Assembly (NCBI RefSeq): GCF_007858365.1
Contig: NZ_VFIO01000013.1
Coordinates: 62,001 to 126,000, forward strand
DNA length: 64,000 bases
Direction: 5' to 3'
Source: Pseudomonas saxonica
GTDB lineage: Bacteria > Pseudomonadota > Gammaproteobacteria > Pseudomonadales > Pseudomonadaceae
Within the stretch, counting starts at the first letter, position 1; each line of letters begins with the position of its first letter. This document shows, piece after piece, positions 26,301 to 35,719 of the stretch. Under the pieces are notes generated by a model. That model saw nothing but the letters and a program-made list of their open reading frames with translations. It did not search any database and had not been told where the DNA came from. Both the position numbers and the translations under genes were made by a program.

Positions 26301-28228
26301 GCGCCGACAGTCTGGTGGAGGCCAAACTCTGGTATGTGCGCATAAAAAATCTGCTGGGCCCTCGGCCGAACATGACCCGCTCCGACCCATGGCTACCGAT
26401 AACCCTTGCCGATCTGGGCGCGTCGACCTCCAGTGAACTTCGTCGGGTAGAAAAACGCCTGGGCCGGAACTTTACAAAATTGAGCCCGCTGCATCGCTCA
26501 CCTGCCACTGTTACTCAAACTACCTTAGCGCGCGACTCTAATAGGCTGTGCCTCCCCCTAAACCCTGATTTGGTTGCACGCTGGGACAAAGTGCAAAGCC
26601 GTCTGCATAACTTGCGCCATCACCTTAGTATCAATGGCAAGCCTCTGCAGCACACCATATTCGCACCGCCCATTTCGCCACACGCCCTATTGACCGGTTA
26701 TGGGCGAAGTACGCGTGACGGCAACCTTTCCATGCCTGACAGGCAGCTAGCGGACGTTGGACATTATCGTTTTCAGGTGGTCTACGCCCACGCCATGACA
26801 ATGGTCGAAAACGTCATTCAGCTCGGTACTACCTTACTCCTGCTGTTCGAGCGCAAGGAGCAGGCGCAGTACTTGCAACAGCAACAACTTCACGCGTGGG
26901 ATCTGGCAAACATTGCCGTCGAACAACAGAAGCAAACCATGGTTGTCGACGAATCAAACCATCGCACACTGCTTGCTGGTCGCCAGGTGATTCAGGGGCG
27001 GATGAACTACTTTGAACAGCAACTCAAGGAAGGAGTCTCCTCGCAAGAAGCCCTTGCCAGTCAGCAGTACCTGGACGCTGCCAAATGGGATATTGCCGCA
27101 GCGAGCGCTCAGGCCAGCGCCGGGCTGGCGATGCTGTTACCCAATATTTTCGGAACCTCCAATGGCGGAATGCGCTTTGAGGGTGCGTTTCATGCCATTC
27201 AAGCGGGCGCCCAAGGGATGGCAAACGAAAAACGCTCCAGTGCCCAGCATCTGGATCGAACCGAAGTGTTCAATCGTCGCACTCAAGAATGGACCCAAGC
27301 CTTGGATCAGTGCCGACTGGAGATCAACCAGCTCGACATGCAACTCCAAGCTCACGCGCAACAATCCGCCACGCTACGCTTGCAGTTGCGGCACAGCGAA
27401 GCAGCGATGGAACAGGCACGACTGACCTACGACATGCTCAATAAACGATTTTCCAGCGTTGAGCTTTTCCAGTGGCTCAACAGTCAATTGGCGGCTTTCT
27501 ACTATCAGGCCTACGATGCGGCCCATTCACTGTGCCAAACCGCTCAGGCCTGCTGGCAATTTGAACGCGCCGATTGGAACAGTTCCTTTATTACAAGCAG
27601 CAGCTGGAGTAATCAATTCAAGGGGATGACGGCGGGCGAATCGCTAAAACTGGATTTACAACGCATGGATGCCGCTTACCTCCAACATAACCAGCGTGAA
27701 CTGGAAATTACCAAAACAGTGTCCTTGCGCCTGCTGCATGGCAAGGACACCGCTACCACCCTGAACAAGGAATGGACGCAGCTCAAGCAGCAGATGACCA
27801 GCAATGGAACCGTTGACTTTGCGTTGACCAAGGCATTGTTTGATGCAGATTACCCAGACCATTACTTGCGCAGAATCAAAAGTGTCAGCGTATCCCTGCC
27901 GGCCACACTCAGTCCTTATGAAGACATTCGAGCGACTCTGACGCAACTTCAAAATCAGACCCAACTCTCTAAAGCACCTGACGACACCCTCAATAATCTG
28001 CGGGTCAAAGAGCAGGTGGCACTCTCTACAGGCGTCAATGACAGCGGCCTGTTCACCCTCAACTTCGACACTGATGAGCGTTACCTGCCATTTGAGTTCA
28101 CCGGGGCGGTGTCCAGTTGGCGCTTGGCCTTTCCCAATCCAACAGCACAACACGCCATGCTCGACTCTCTCAGCGACATCATCATTCATGTGCGCTACAC
28201 CGCAAGAAGCGCAGGAGGTCTGGGATGA
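23390..28228 (+). CDS. tccB: Tc toxin A component, C-terminal half (TccB-like, pore-forming)
   Basis: A 1612-aa protein starting at ATG 23390 (MSEYIHQQLNEQLRDALLAL), with AAGGA 6 nt upstream. It follows the order of TccB and of the TcdA C-terminal half: helical shell, a neuraminidase-like region (YYFIAKSNIDSTYFWRS; WSEWKKIPLP), receptor-binding beta domains in the middle, a long alpha-helical pore domain (about 1140-1440) with a glycine- and alanine-rich hydrophobic tip (SAGLAMLLPNIFG) around residue 1250, and a TcB-binding C-terminus. With TccA it totals 2588 aa, close to one-chain TcdA (about 2516). Overlap ATGA with the next gene indicates coupling. Confidence 0.88.
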   Translation: MSEYIHQQLNEQLRDALLALYLTYALAEDSTLPRQHTIRTADDLYAYWLLDVQVSQAVPTTRVASAIASLQHYINAISSGLEPGYETLGMSSAQHKIWRDSLHAYSIWRTVQQVRHFPAHYLDPMLRSQKTESFKKLENDLNQCRLDADSVRPAVQRYLAEFEEIATLKTVSGYIDGASNNFANSTYYFIAKSNIDSTYFWRSLDMSKRTEPFVIDGAQLYKQDIPQPGAWSEWKKIPLPASEFIPDHSIRPVCFNNRLLVIWAECIPPSATHNSPEYTWADPGESEKSYKKRLKDYLKSRYFQYRLYFSYMKYDGSWSGPQVCSDEYCVMGELTKLDKDAVKDATDTIAVLDSTTQPPSLFIGLNAFAMPSSDNKSDYTRSDFFQAVRIHHDFSVKRLISRGTLVDLTFNVDDEQLANRYLALFVFNNKDSFNFHAPTSEVIPVNEAVDSTPTSALSNWNFENKQSFIRNLRPGRDIVYNTTSNVLEVTSTLDNPLQEHRCIALKARSNNSELTLDLCLHRPTNSGFGKSELVNGSLLRLKSGGALPCNWISLSITCDKTGLTYSSLIYDDNSAIVSSVHSIDAQPVRQGWEVQLAGKYIDYDAFSFIFDNSNTDYRITVHFHVLNSDPADERSNWVFENARATLYERHYKPVVIIPLNDVHTHPSNIHRGNSYIVGEPKTSRRELNGTSLSLAPDMPFVAHIQLNPKTLRPLEEKTQGAIDRPRPITIIHGVLIFDTDTRHNDRIIRGYALKSSDVTLPVKNEATYTPLSPKITRRYESPIGKLEFIDFSGSTIHYSDNTAMKIPRARIRMNTGISRQLIDAANISLDSLFSMSASQWREPALDAIAEPALLDFHGAHGLYFWELFLYLPWLVASRLNMERRYSEAQFWLNYIFDPQSNNSDSHAHAPAVHWKLPALIGDNRDLSYAQDQQDDPNLIALSAPVYFRQALYMLYLDIQFNRGDAAYRQASADSLVEAKLWYVRIKNLLGPRPNMTRSDPWLPITLADLGASTSSELRRVEKRLGRNFTKLSPLHRSPATVTQTTLARDSNRLCLPLNPDLVARWDKVQSRLHNLRHHLSINGKPLQHTIFAPPISPHALLTGYGRSTRDGNLSMPDRQLADVGHYRFQVVYAHAMTMVENVIQLGTTLLLLFERKEQAQYLQQQQLHAWDLANIAVEQQKQTMVVDESNHRTLLAGRQVIQGRMNYFEQQLKEGVSSQEALASQQYLDAAKWDIAAASAQASAGLAMLLPNIFGTSNGGMRFEGAFHAIQAGAQGMANEKRSSAQHLDRTEVFNRRTQEWTQALDQCRLEINQLDMQLQAHAQQSATLRLQLRHSEAAMEQARLTYDMLNKRFSSVELFQWLNSQLAAFYYQAYDAAHSLCQTAQACWQFERADWNSSFITSSSWSNQFKGMTAGESLKLDLQRMDAAYLQHNQRELEITKTVSLRLLHGKDTATTLNKEWTQLKQQMTSNGTVDFALTKALFDADYPDHYLRRIKSVSVSLPATLSPYEDIRATLTQLQNQTQLSKAPDDTLNNLRVKEQVALSTGVNDSGLFTLNFDTDERYLPFEFTGAVSSWRLAFPNPTAQHAMLDSLSDIIIHVRYTARSAGGLG

Positions 28229-31200
28229 GCACCCAAGCTGCCACCCAAGGCGATGTCCTCACGCCGTCTCTGCCCAAGGGCGGCGGCGCCATACACAGTA
28301 TTGGCACGGGATGGGGCGCTGTCGGCATGACTGGCGGCGCGTCATTCCAGGTTCCGCTACCTTTGTCTCCTGGGCGCGGGTTCACTGCGCCAATGAGCCT
28401 TACCTACCACAGCGAACTGGGCAACAGCCCGTTCGGCATGGGCTGGGATGCTTCAGCAGGCGCTATCAGCCGCAATACCCTGAAGGGCGTTCCGGCCTAT
28501 AACCATGAAGATGTGTTTATTGGCCCTTCAGGCTCGGAGCTTATTCCCGAACGTACCTTAAGCAATACCCTGTTAACCCGTGTGGCCACTCATTACAACG
28601 GCCTGCAACTAGATTCTTCCTATACGGTGGTGCGTTATCTGCCGCGAAACGAAAACACCTTCGATCGTATCGAACATTGGTCATCACAGGCTGATACGGC
28701 AGGCTTCTGGCTCGTCCAGGGAGCAGACGGCAACATTCACCTGTATGGTAAAACGCCCGCAGCACGCATCGTCGACTCGCAGATGCCCACCCATGTTGCC
28801 CAGTGGTTGCTGGAAGAAAGCCTGAACCCCCACGGCGAGCAGATTTACTATCAATACAAGGCTGACACTAAGGGCAATGGCCCGCGGGATTTCAGCGCCC
28901 AACGCTACTTGACGCGCATCTGCTACGGCAATATCACCGCCAGGCCTCAGTTGATGTTGTGGTCGACGCAAACACCAGCACCACGACAATGGCATTTTGA
29001 GCTGATTTTTGATTACGGCGAACGCGCCCGCTCGATGACTCAAGCGCCCTCCTACCTTGAGCAAACCCCTTGGCTTGAACGCAGTGATCCCTATTTCAGC
29101 TATGCCTATGGGTTTGAACTGGGCAGCCGACGTCTTTGCCAGCAAGTCTTGATGTTTCACTATTTTCCAGAAGAAACCGAACTGGGCAGCGAGCCCGTTC
29201 TGACACGCCGGGTGCTGTTCGAGTATGCATCCACCCACACCCAGGTAAACCAGTTGCAGTGCGTGCATCACCAAGCGTGTGAGGCAAGCGGAGCAATCAG
29301 CCATTGGCCACCTCTGGAATTGACCTATAGCGATTTTGAGTTGACTGTCGCCCCGGCTGACTGGCGACCTTTTGACGCGTTGCAAGGCCCGGTCAATAGT
29401 CAGGGCTATCAGTTGGTTGATTTGTACCGCGACGGCCTGCCCGGGGTGCTGTATCGCAACGATAAGAGCTGGTACTACCGCGAGCCGCTCAGGGCCGAAC
29501 CTGCACAAACCCTCGATCACGTGGTTTATGGGGCGTTACAAACACTGGAGCGCATCCCCATTGCGGATCAGACCCGCCCGCTTCAACAATCTTTGGCCGA
29601 TCTCGATGGTGACGGCCAGTTGGACTGGATCATTGCTCAACCCGGCATGAGTGGTTTTTTTACCCTGGACAGCAACCGTCAATGGTCCAACTTCGCGCCC
29701 TTTACGGCGCTGCCACAGGAGTTTTTCCACCCTCAGGGTCAATTGGCCGATTTGATGGGCAACGGTGTGTATGACCTGGCCCTGATCGGCAGCAACAGCG
29801 TGCGCCTCTACATCAACCAGGGCCAACTGGGGTTTTCTCCAGGCACCGATGTTGCTCATCAACCCGACGATGACCACTTACCGCTGCCCGGCAATGGCAC
29901 CACTGAGTTGCTGGCGTTCAGCGACGTGCTCGGCAGCGGCCAGCAGCACTTGATCCGCATTCGTCACAACGAAGTCAAATGCTGGCCAAACCTGGGACGT
30001 GGTCGATTCGGTAAAGGCTTTATTTTCGCCACATTGCCCTTCACCTATGCCGAGTTCGAAGCGTCGCGGGTCTTGCTGGGCGATCTGGATGGCTCGGGGG
30101 CCAGCGACCTGCTCTATGTGCAACCTGATCAGGTGCTGATTTTCATGAATCGCTCCGGCAACGGGTTGCAAGGCACACCCGCTTCGTTACCCTGGCCCGT
30201 GGGGGTCAGACATGATCGTTTCTCTCAAGCCAGCGTTTCTGACCTGCAAGGCCTGGGCTGCTCCAGCTTGATCCTGACGGTCAATCATCCAACACCACGT
30301 CACTGGCGTTACGACTTTGTCAGTCGAAAACCCTACTTGTTGATCAGCACCGATAACAATATGGGGGCTGTCGGTCATATTGATTACAGCAGCAGCGCCC
30401 AGCAGTGGCTGGATGAAAAGCACAGCCGCCAGCGCGAGGCTAAACCGCCAATAACCGGTTTGCCATTTGCACTGCACTTGGTAACCCGCCAGCAACAACA
30501 CGATCAGATCAGCGGCAATCAATTGACCCAACGTTTTACTTACAGGGAAGGCTATTACGACGGCCTTGAACGCAAGTTTCAGGGGTATGGCTTATTGCTG
30601 ACCACCGACACCGAGCAATCGACACTGTCGGCAGGCCGTCATGGGCACACGGCTGCACTGCTGCGCAAAACCTGGTTTCACACCGGCAAATCACTGGACA
30701 TGCCCCGAGATAATTACTGGGCCGGCGATGAGCATGCCCTACCTCTGGGCAAGGCACTGCTCACTCGTCTGGAGGCAAGCACGCTACAAGACACCTTGTT
30801 ACCTACTCCGTCCGCTGGTGACTTGCGTGAAGCAGCACTTGCCCTCAGCGGCTTAACATTACGTGAAGAAGTATTCGCCGCCGCTGAGGCCGCGCTTACC
30901 CCCGTGCCCTACACGGTCAGCGAGCACCGCTATCAACTACGCCAGCTACACCCGCCCGCCTCGCTGCTGGTTTTACCTTTGGAATCGAAGATATACCGCT
31001 ATGAACGCGAGCGTACCGATCCTGCCTGCCAACACACGATCAATCTACGCCGGGACCGCTATGGCGGCCTGGTGCACGGGCTTACCATTGAGTACGCCCG
31101 CCGTGCACGCCCCAGTGACCCGCCGCCTTTTAACGAGTCTCACCAAAAAACCTGGTGGCGCGACACCCACGACCCGGCTCAACAGGCGTACTACATCAGC

Positions 31201-32715
31201 GAAGTCCTGGCGCAACCCATCCATCTGGAAGGCAACCAGCGCTGGCGGCTGCACCTGCCTTATCGCCAGCGCAGCAACGCGCTGGTACTTGAAAAGGACA
31301 GCCTTGAACCTGCGCATATCAACTACGAAAACTTGATCAGCAGTGGGCCAACAAACCCATTAGGCTCACACGTCCCTCGCACGTTGGCCGGCATGACGGT
31401 GCAGTACTACACCCTCGCACTGAGCGACTCGGCCTTGGCACAAGGACACGCCAGCTTTGAAGCATTACCGGCCTATCGTGAAAGTGCTGAACTGGACGCG
31501 ATGGCTCTGTCGGCATACGACGATCTCCCCTCATTGCCGGGCGCGCCCTCCTTTGACTTGGCGCGTACCCTTCGCCAAGAACACTACCATCGCATGTCAG
31601 TGTTTTTACCCACCGACAACGCAGATGACTCGCAGAGCCGTGCGACAACCGCACTGTGGTCGCTCAAACAAGGATTTGCCCGATACTCAGGTCAGCAGTC
31701 CTTCTATCGAGTCTCCCGTTTACGCCCCTCAGAAAGCCACTCATTCACCGAACTGACCTATGACCGCTACCACTGTCATATCGCTTCAGTGACTTCAATT
31801 GATGGTTGCCAAACCCAGGCTGTGTACGACTACAGATCATTACTGCCCATCAAGATCATTGATCCTCAGGGCACCGTTCAGCAGGCGCGTTATGACGCAT
31901 TCGGGCAACTGCAAGCGACCAGCATCTACGGTCATGAGCGCGGTATAGCCACGGGATTCGCGGCCCTTGAGCAGTACCAGCGCCCTGCTGATGACAGCCC
32001 GCAAGCGGCTATCGAGGCGCCTGAGACAGCACTGTCAAACGCCGCCAGCGCCTGCTTCTATGCACCCTTCAGCTGGATGGGGAAAATTTCCGCATCCCCT
32101 GAGCGTGTGCAATGGATAGCCAAGGGCTATCTGACTCCTGGCGGGTATATCCGTGCCAGCTGTCGAGCACGCGTGGCCACACTGGACTTGAGCCAGGGGG
32201 ATAACCGTTTACTTAGTGAGCAGATTGGTCTCGCGCGTCGAGAGCCGGTTTATGGTGCTGTGTTGCAGGCAGATACCTACACCACCAGCGACCCGGATAT
32301 TACCCGGCACATTCATATCAACCTGACGTGTAGCGATGGTTTTGGCCGCGTTTTGCAAACCAAGCAAAAAACCTCAGCGGGAATGGCCTACGTGGTCGAC
32401 CCAGCTGGACGACTGACCCAAGACAGCCAAGCGCAGCCTCTGCGTCAACACAGCGAAAAGCGCTGGCGTGTCAGTGGCAGGGTTGAGTACAACAACAAAG
32501 GCCTGGCGATACGTAGCTATCGTCCTTACTTCGCAGATCAGCACGGTTACATCGAAGACGAGTCATTACGAAAAAGCGGATTCAGCGATCAATTGTTCTA
32601 TGACCCGCTGGGGCGCCTGACGAGCAAGATAAACGCCAAAGGTGATTTAAGTCGTCAGACTTATCACACGTGGTACACCGTCAGTGAGGATGAAAACGAT
32701 ACCTTCGAGGATTAA
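28225..32715 (+). CDS. Tc toxin B component (TcaC/TcdB-like)
   Basis: A 1496-aa protein beginning at ATG 28225 with AGGAGG (28213-28218) 6 nt upstream and overlapping the previous stop. The N-terminal SpvB domain starts with LPKGGGAIHSIGTGW and FTAPMSLTYHSELGNSPFG. A beta-propeller with FG-GAP-like DxDGxGxxD repeats follows (LADLDGDGQLDWII near residue 458; LGDLDGSGASDLLYV near 617), the propeller that docks on TcA. Middle regions of the TcB type lead into Rhs repeats that, with TcC, build the cocoon. The C-terminal YHTWYTVSEDENDTFED is the expected natural end of a TcB. The protein is intact and has no signal peptide. Confidence 0.9.
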   Translation: MSTQAATQGDVLTPSLPKGGGAIHSIGTGWGAVGMTGGASFQVPLPLSPGRGFTAPMSLTYHSELGNSPFGMGWDASAGAISRNTLKGVPAYNHEDVFIGPSGSELIPERTLSNTLLTRVATHYNGLQLDSSYTVVRYLPRNENTFDRIEHWSSQADTAGFWLVQGADGNIHLYGKTPAARIVDSQMPTHVAQWLLEESLNPHGEQIYYQYKADTKGNGPRDFSAQRYLTRICYGNITARPQLMLWSTQTPAPRQWHFELIFDYGERARSMTQAPSYLEQTPWLERSDPYFSYAYGFELGSRRLCQQVLMFHYFPEETELGSEPVLTRRVLFEYASTHTQVNQLQCVHHQACEASGAISHWPPLELTYSDFELTVAPADWRPFDALQGPVNSQGYQLVDLYRDGLPGVLYRNDKSWYYREPLRAEPAQTLDHVVYGALQTLERIPIADQTRPLQQSLADLDGDGQLDWIIAQPGMSGFFTLDSNRQWSNFAPFTALPQEFFHPQGQLADLMGNGVYDLALIGSNSVRLYINQGQLGFSPGTDVAHQPDDDHLPLPGNGTTELLAFSDVLGSGQQHLIRIRHNEVKCWPNLGRGRFGKGFIFATLPFTYAEFEASRVLLGDLDGSGASDLLYVQPDQVLIFMNRSGNGLQGTPASLPWPVGVRHDRFSQASVSDLQGLGCSSLILTVNHPTPRHWRYDFVSRKPYLLISTDNNMGAVGHIDYSSSAQQWLDEKHSRQREAKPPITGLPFALHLVTRQQQHDQISGNQLTQRFTYREGYYDGLERKFQGYGLLLTTDTEQSTLSAGRHGHTAALLRKTWFHTGKSLDMPRDNYWAGDEHALPLGKALLTRLEASTLQDTLLPTPSAGDLREAALALSGLTLREEVFAAAEAALTPVPYTVSEHRYQLRQLHPPASLLVLPLESKIYRYERERTDPACQHTINLRRDRYGGLVHGLTIEYARRARPSDPPPFNESHQKTWWRDTHDPAQQAYYISEVLAQPIHLEGNQRWRLHLPYRQRSNALVLEKDSLEPAHINYENLISSGPTNPLGSHVPRTLAGMTVQYYTLALSDSALAQGHASFEALPAYRESAELDAMALSAYDDLPSLPGAPSFDLARTLRQEHYHRMSVFLPTDNADDSQSRATTALWSLKQGFARYSGQQSFYRVSRLRPSESHSFTELTYDRYHCHIASVTSIDGCQTQAVYDYRSLLPIKIIDPQGTVQQARYDAFGQLQATSIYGHERGIATGFAALEQYQRPADDSPQAAIEAPETALSNAASACFYAPFSWMGKISASPERVQWIAKGYLTPGGYIRASCRARVATLDLSQGDNRLLSEQIGLARREPVYGAVLQADTYTTSDPDITRHIHINLTCSDGFGRVLQTKQKTSAGMAYVVDPAGRLTQDSQAQPLRQHSEKRWRVSGRVEYNNKGLAIRSYRPYFADQHGYIEDESLRKSGFSDQLFYDPLGRLTSKINAKGDLSRQTYHTWYTVSEDENDTFED

Positions 32716-32751
32716 GCACAATGCCTTGCGCGTGTTGCTCATAGCTGATGA

Positions 32752-32778
32752 GCGGGCCTGCCATAACAGCAGGCCCGC
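32752..32778. terminator. Strong hairpin between convergent TcB and TccC genes
   Basis: GCGGGCCTGC (32752-32761), 7-nt loop, GCAGGCCCGC (32769-32778): a perfect 10-bp stem in the 94-bp gap between two converging genes. There is no U-tract on either side, so it may act as a bidirectional barrier or protect transcript ends rather than as a classical terminator. Confidence 0.6.
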
Positions 32779-32809
32779 ACTGCTCCGGAGCGACGGCCAG
32801 AGATCACTC

Positions 32810-35719
32810 TCAGTGGGGATCGCTTATGTAGGCCACTCGGTAGTTACGAGCATTGATACGTTCAAGGATCAATCGAAATGCACCGCGCCGCTTACCGGCA
32901 CCTGGAAACCCATGAAGATCCGCAGACCACAATTCAGCACCACTGTCGCGGTGTTTGTGCCAATGCACCGCCGCCATTCGCCCTTCACTCAGGTGACCCA
33001 GCGTGATAGCGATGCTGCGACCTTCAAGACCTTCCATGCGGTTCGCAATGCTGGACGTATCGATAGTGATAGACGAAGCAGTTGAGCCTGTAGCCACAGC
33101 CAGCCTGTGAGTACTTGCAGGAGCACTGCTTTCTTTCGCCACTTTTCGCTTCGCCAATGCAGTGGAACCCTGGACATCAAATCGGCTTAGGCCGCCTTCA
33201 GCTGAGCCTTGGACCATCGCTTCTCGAGCAGGCTCGCGCAGTAAAATGTGGCTATAACCCAGCTGACGCAGCTCTTTACCCACCGGCCTTTCAAGCTCAA
33301 TCAATTGGTTTAAGCGCTCTTGGGAGCTCGCAGGGCCAATAAAACCGTAAATTTTGCCGGTTGCTGTTGTGTGTGACTGAATCGATAATTTTTCTTCATC
33401 GCGTTGTTGTTGATAAAAAAAATTGACCAGTCGGTTGGTCTCTTCATGGGTCAGGCCACGAGACTCGGCAATGTCTACAGCCGTTTCGGACAACCACTTG
33501 GCCACTCTTCGTTGTCTGGCGTCAGGGGAATTAAACAACGCGCGCCTGTTTTCCCTCAGGTAGCGGTCATGAATCAAAAAAGCCACAAGGCTCACCCCGA
33601 GCAAGACACCCAAGCTTGCTCCGATTACAGGTACATCAGCCACTGCCCAGCCCAAGGCCGCTCCCAGCCCTGCCAGCAGCGGAACATAGGCAAGCCCCAC
33701 GAGCAGACGTTGAGCCATGGGAGATCCCTGAAGCCCGTCCCGATCACTCAGAGTCATCGGATTATTGTTCACCATCGCATAAAGATTCAGCCCATTGATA
33801 TCGCACCCGGGGTCTGGGCTTATCCAGCGCTGCAACCAAGGCGCGTAGTATCTGAAACCGTAGTAGTAGAGCCCCGTTGCATCCCGCTCTTTGCCCGAAT
33901 AGCGAAGGGTCTTGAATGTCACTTCAATGGCATTTTTCGCCGCCCACCAGGCAGTGGCACCAAAGGGGTAATACCCTTCCTGACTGAGAAGCGCAGCATG
34001 CTCATCGAGCTCCAGCGAACAACTGCCGAGGGGGTCCGACAGGCAGAATCGGAGTTGCTCATCCTCTACGCCTCGGGGCCTGCCCTTCTCCCATTGCAAC
34101 GCTTTGACCGTCGCTCGCCCGGTGTCCACTGACAAGACCGTGAGCCACTGACCCAGCGCATGGTCACGGCGCAACTCAAGCCCTGGCAAATAGATCACTT
34201 CACGCGTATGGGTCAGGCTCATGGCCTTGCTCGACCGGCATTTGAGGACACGCAGCCCGCTGGCATCGTAGGCATAGGTCTCCAGATCATGTTCGCCGTC
34301 GTCACGAAGCACTTGGTTGACCTGTGTGAGTTGATTACGCCCGTTCCAGGTCATGCTTTGGCCCTGTGCCAGCATTTGCTGATTACCACAACGATCAAAA
34401 CCACTGCCCGAGATTGGGTTCGCTGTGTAAAGGACGCTTCGATTACTGTTCAGGGCCACTCGCATCTGCTGGGTGTAACCCTGCCCTACCGAGGGAATAT
34501 GTCGCATTTGCAAGAGATTACCGCTGCCGTCGTACTGATATTGGCGCGTGTAGTTTCGCCAAAGATTACGTTGCGCAGCACCTAGCATTACCCATTCAGG
34601 CAGTCGTGAACCACCGTTGTGCTGCGCATTTTCGCGCCCGGTGGCGTGGGTCAACTGGTACAGGGTGTCGTACTCGAACAGGCTTGTGGCGTTGACCTTG
34701 GCATTGCTGGTCCAGGTGGTGGCCTGGGCAGCGTCACTGATGCTGCACACATTGCCAACCCGGTCATAGCCATAGGTAAGGTCTTGCAGGGCATGCTCCC
34801 GGCGCTCGGAACGGTAGCTTGCCAGCCGGCGCACGCTGCCATCAGCCTCGTTATAACTGACCTCCGTGATCATGCCGTTGCCGGCTCGCTCCAAGGTCAC
34901 GAGCCCCAAAGCGTTATAGACCCGGCGGTCCACCACAACTTTGCGCTTACCGCTCTTGAGCAGCAGCGAGAGCTGAGTCAGCTCACCTTCCTGGCCGTAT
35001 TGCGACAGGTGACGATTACCTCTGGCATCGGTCTGCTCACGCACGGCGCCCAAGGCATCGTATTGCCAGCTACTGAAAAAGCGCTCGGGTTTCAATGCGT
35101 GCTCGCGCAAGCTCTGCACCTGTGACCAATTGACTTCACCGGGCACCAGAGCAAAACGTCGGGACTCACCCGTAATGCTTCCCGAGAGAGCGTAATGATC
35201 GTAAGTCACGCAACCCGCCGTATCGTCATGACGAGTCAGCCGTCCACAGCGATTGTGTGCCGCGTGCTCACGCGTCCTGGCACCGTAGGTTAAACGCTCA
35301 GCGCAACGCTCCTGCAAGTCATCACTGGCCTGCTCAAATAACGCAATCGGCCTGAGCAATGAATCATATTCATGACGTGTGCGGGCGCCTCGACTGTCCC
35401 AGCGCTCAAGGGGTTGCCCACCACAGCCAAACAGCGCCACGCTGCGCCCGGCGTCAATGGAGTCAGTGCGCAAAGCGACCCCGGAAAGACTGTAACAGTG
35501 GCTCATGTTAGGACGCACAGCAGGGTCACCCACCTGCAGTGCGTAAAAACGCGGATCCCATTGTTGGAGCAAGTAGCCAGTGGCACTCCACACATTGCGG
35601 GTGATGTGAGCGGTTGGCGAGTCTTCACTGCGCAGCCGGTGGTAAGCCACCGAACGCACGGTGGCACCCCGAGGGTCGAAAGCAATCAGTGAAGGCGTAT
35701 GACGGTGTAGGGAAGGCAT
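32810..35719 (-). CDS. tccC: Tc toxin C component (TccC-like) with unrecognised C-terminal effector
   Basis: A 969-aa protein from ATG 35719 (MPSLHRHTPSLIAFDPRGAT), the conserved TccC start. Residues about 1-660 are Rhs/YD-repeat shell, ending with GLYYYGFRYYAPWLQRWISP and D636-PGCDINGLNLY, then NNNPMTLSDRDG, the autoproteolysis border. Here the usual DG pair before LNLY is N642-G643. Residues about 664-969 are the variable cargo: two hydrophobic segments (about 672-692 and 697-718), then a basic, soluble domain with LGHLSEGRMAAVHWHKH and GFPGAGKRRGAFRLI. I cannot assign the cargo to an ADP-ribosyltransferase, deaminase or other known type. It converges on the TcB gene. Confidence 0.85.
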   Translation of the reverse strand: MPSLHRHTPSLIAFDPRGATVRSVAYHRLRSEDSPTAHITRNVWSATGYLLQQWDPRFYALQVGDPAVRPNMSHCYSLSGVALRTDSIDAGRSVALFGCGGQPLERWDSRGARTRHEYDSLLRPIALFEQASDDLQERCAERLTYGARTREHAAHNRCGRLTRHDDTAGCVTYDHYALSGSITGESRRFALVPGEVNWSQVQSLREHALKPERFFSSWQYDALGAVREQTDARGNRHLSQYGQEGELTQLSLLLKSGKRKVVVDRRVYNALGLVTLERAGNGMITEVSYNEADGSVRRLASYRSERREHALQDLTYGYDRVGNVCSISDAAQATTWTSNAKVNATSLFEYDTLYQLTHATGRENAQHNGGSRLPEWVMLGAAQRNLWRNYTRQYQYDGSGNLLQMRHIPSVGQGYTQQMRVALNSNRSVLYTANPISGSGFDRCGNQQMLAQGQSMTWNGRNQLTQVNQVLRDDGEHDLETYAYDASGLRVLKCRSSKAMSLTHTREVIYLPGLELRRDHALGQWLTVLSVDTGRATVKALQWEKGRPRGVEDEQLRFCLSDPLGSCSLELDEHAALLSQEGYYPFGATAWWAAKNAIEVTFKTLRYSGKERDATGLYYYGFRYYAPWLQRWISPDPGCDINGLNLYAMVNNNPMTLSDRDGLQGSPMAQRLLVGLAYVPLLAGLGAALGWAVADVPVIGASLGVLLGVSLVAFLIHDRYLRENRRALFNSPDARQRRVAKWLSETAVDIAESRGLTHEETNRLVNFFYQQQRDEEKLSIQSHTTATGKIYGFIGPASSQERLNQLIELERPVGKELRQLGYSHILLREPAREAMVQGSAEGGLSRFDVQGSTALAKRKVAKESSAPASTHRLAVATGSTASSITIDTSSIANRMEGLEGRSIAITLGHLSEGRMAAVHWHKHRDSGAELWSADLHGFPGAGKRRGAFRLILERINARNYRVAYISDPH

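Noticed and set aside
28684..29520. 278-codon frame opposite the TcB gene
   Set aside because: Antisense shadow of the SpvB and propeller region.
32810..33730. TccC cargo as an ADP-ribosyltransferase
   Set aside because: I looked for the R-STS-ExE order of such cargos and did not find it; no other known catalytic motif was convincing, so no function was assigned.
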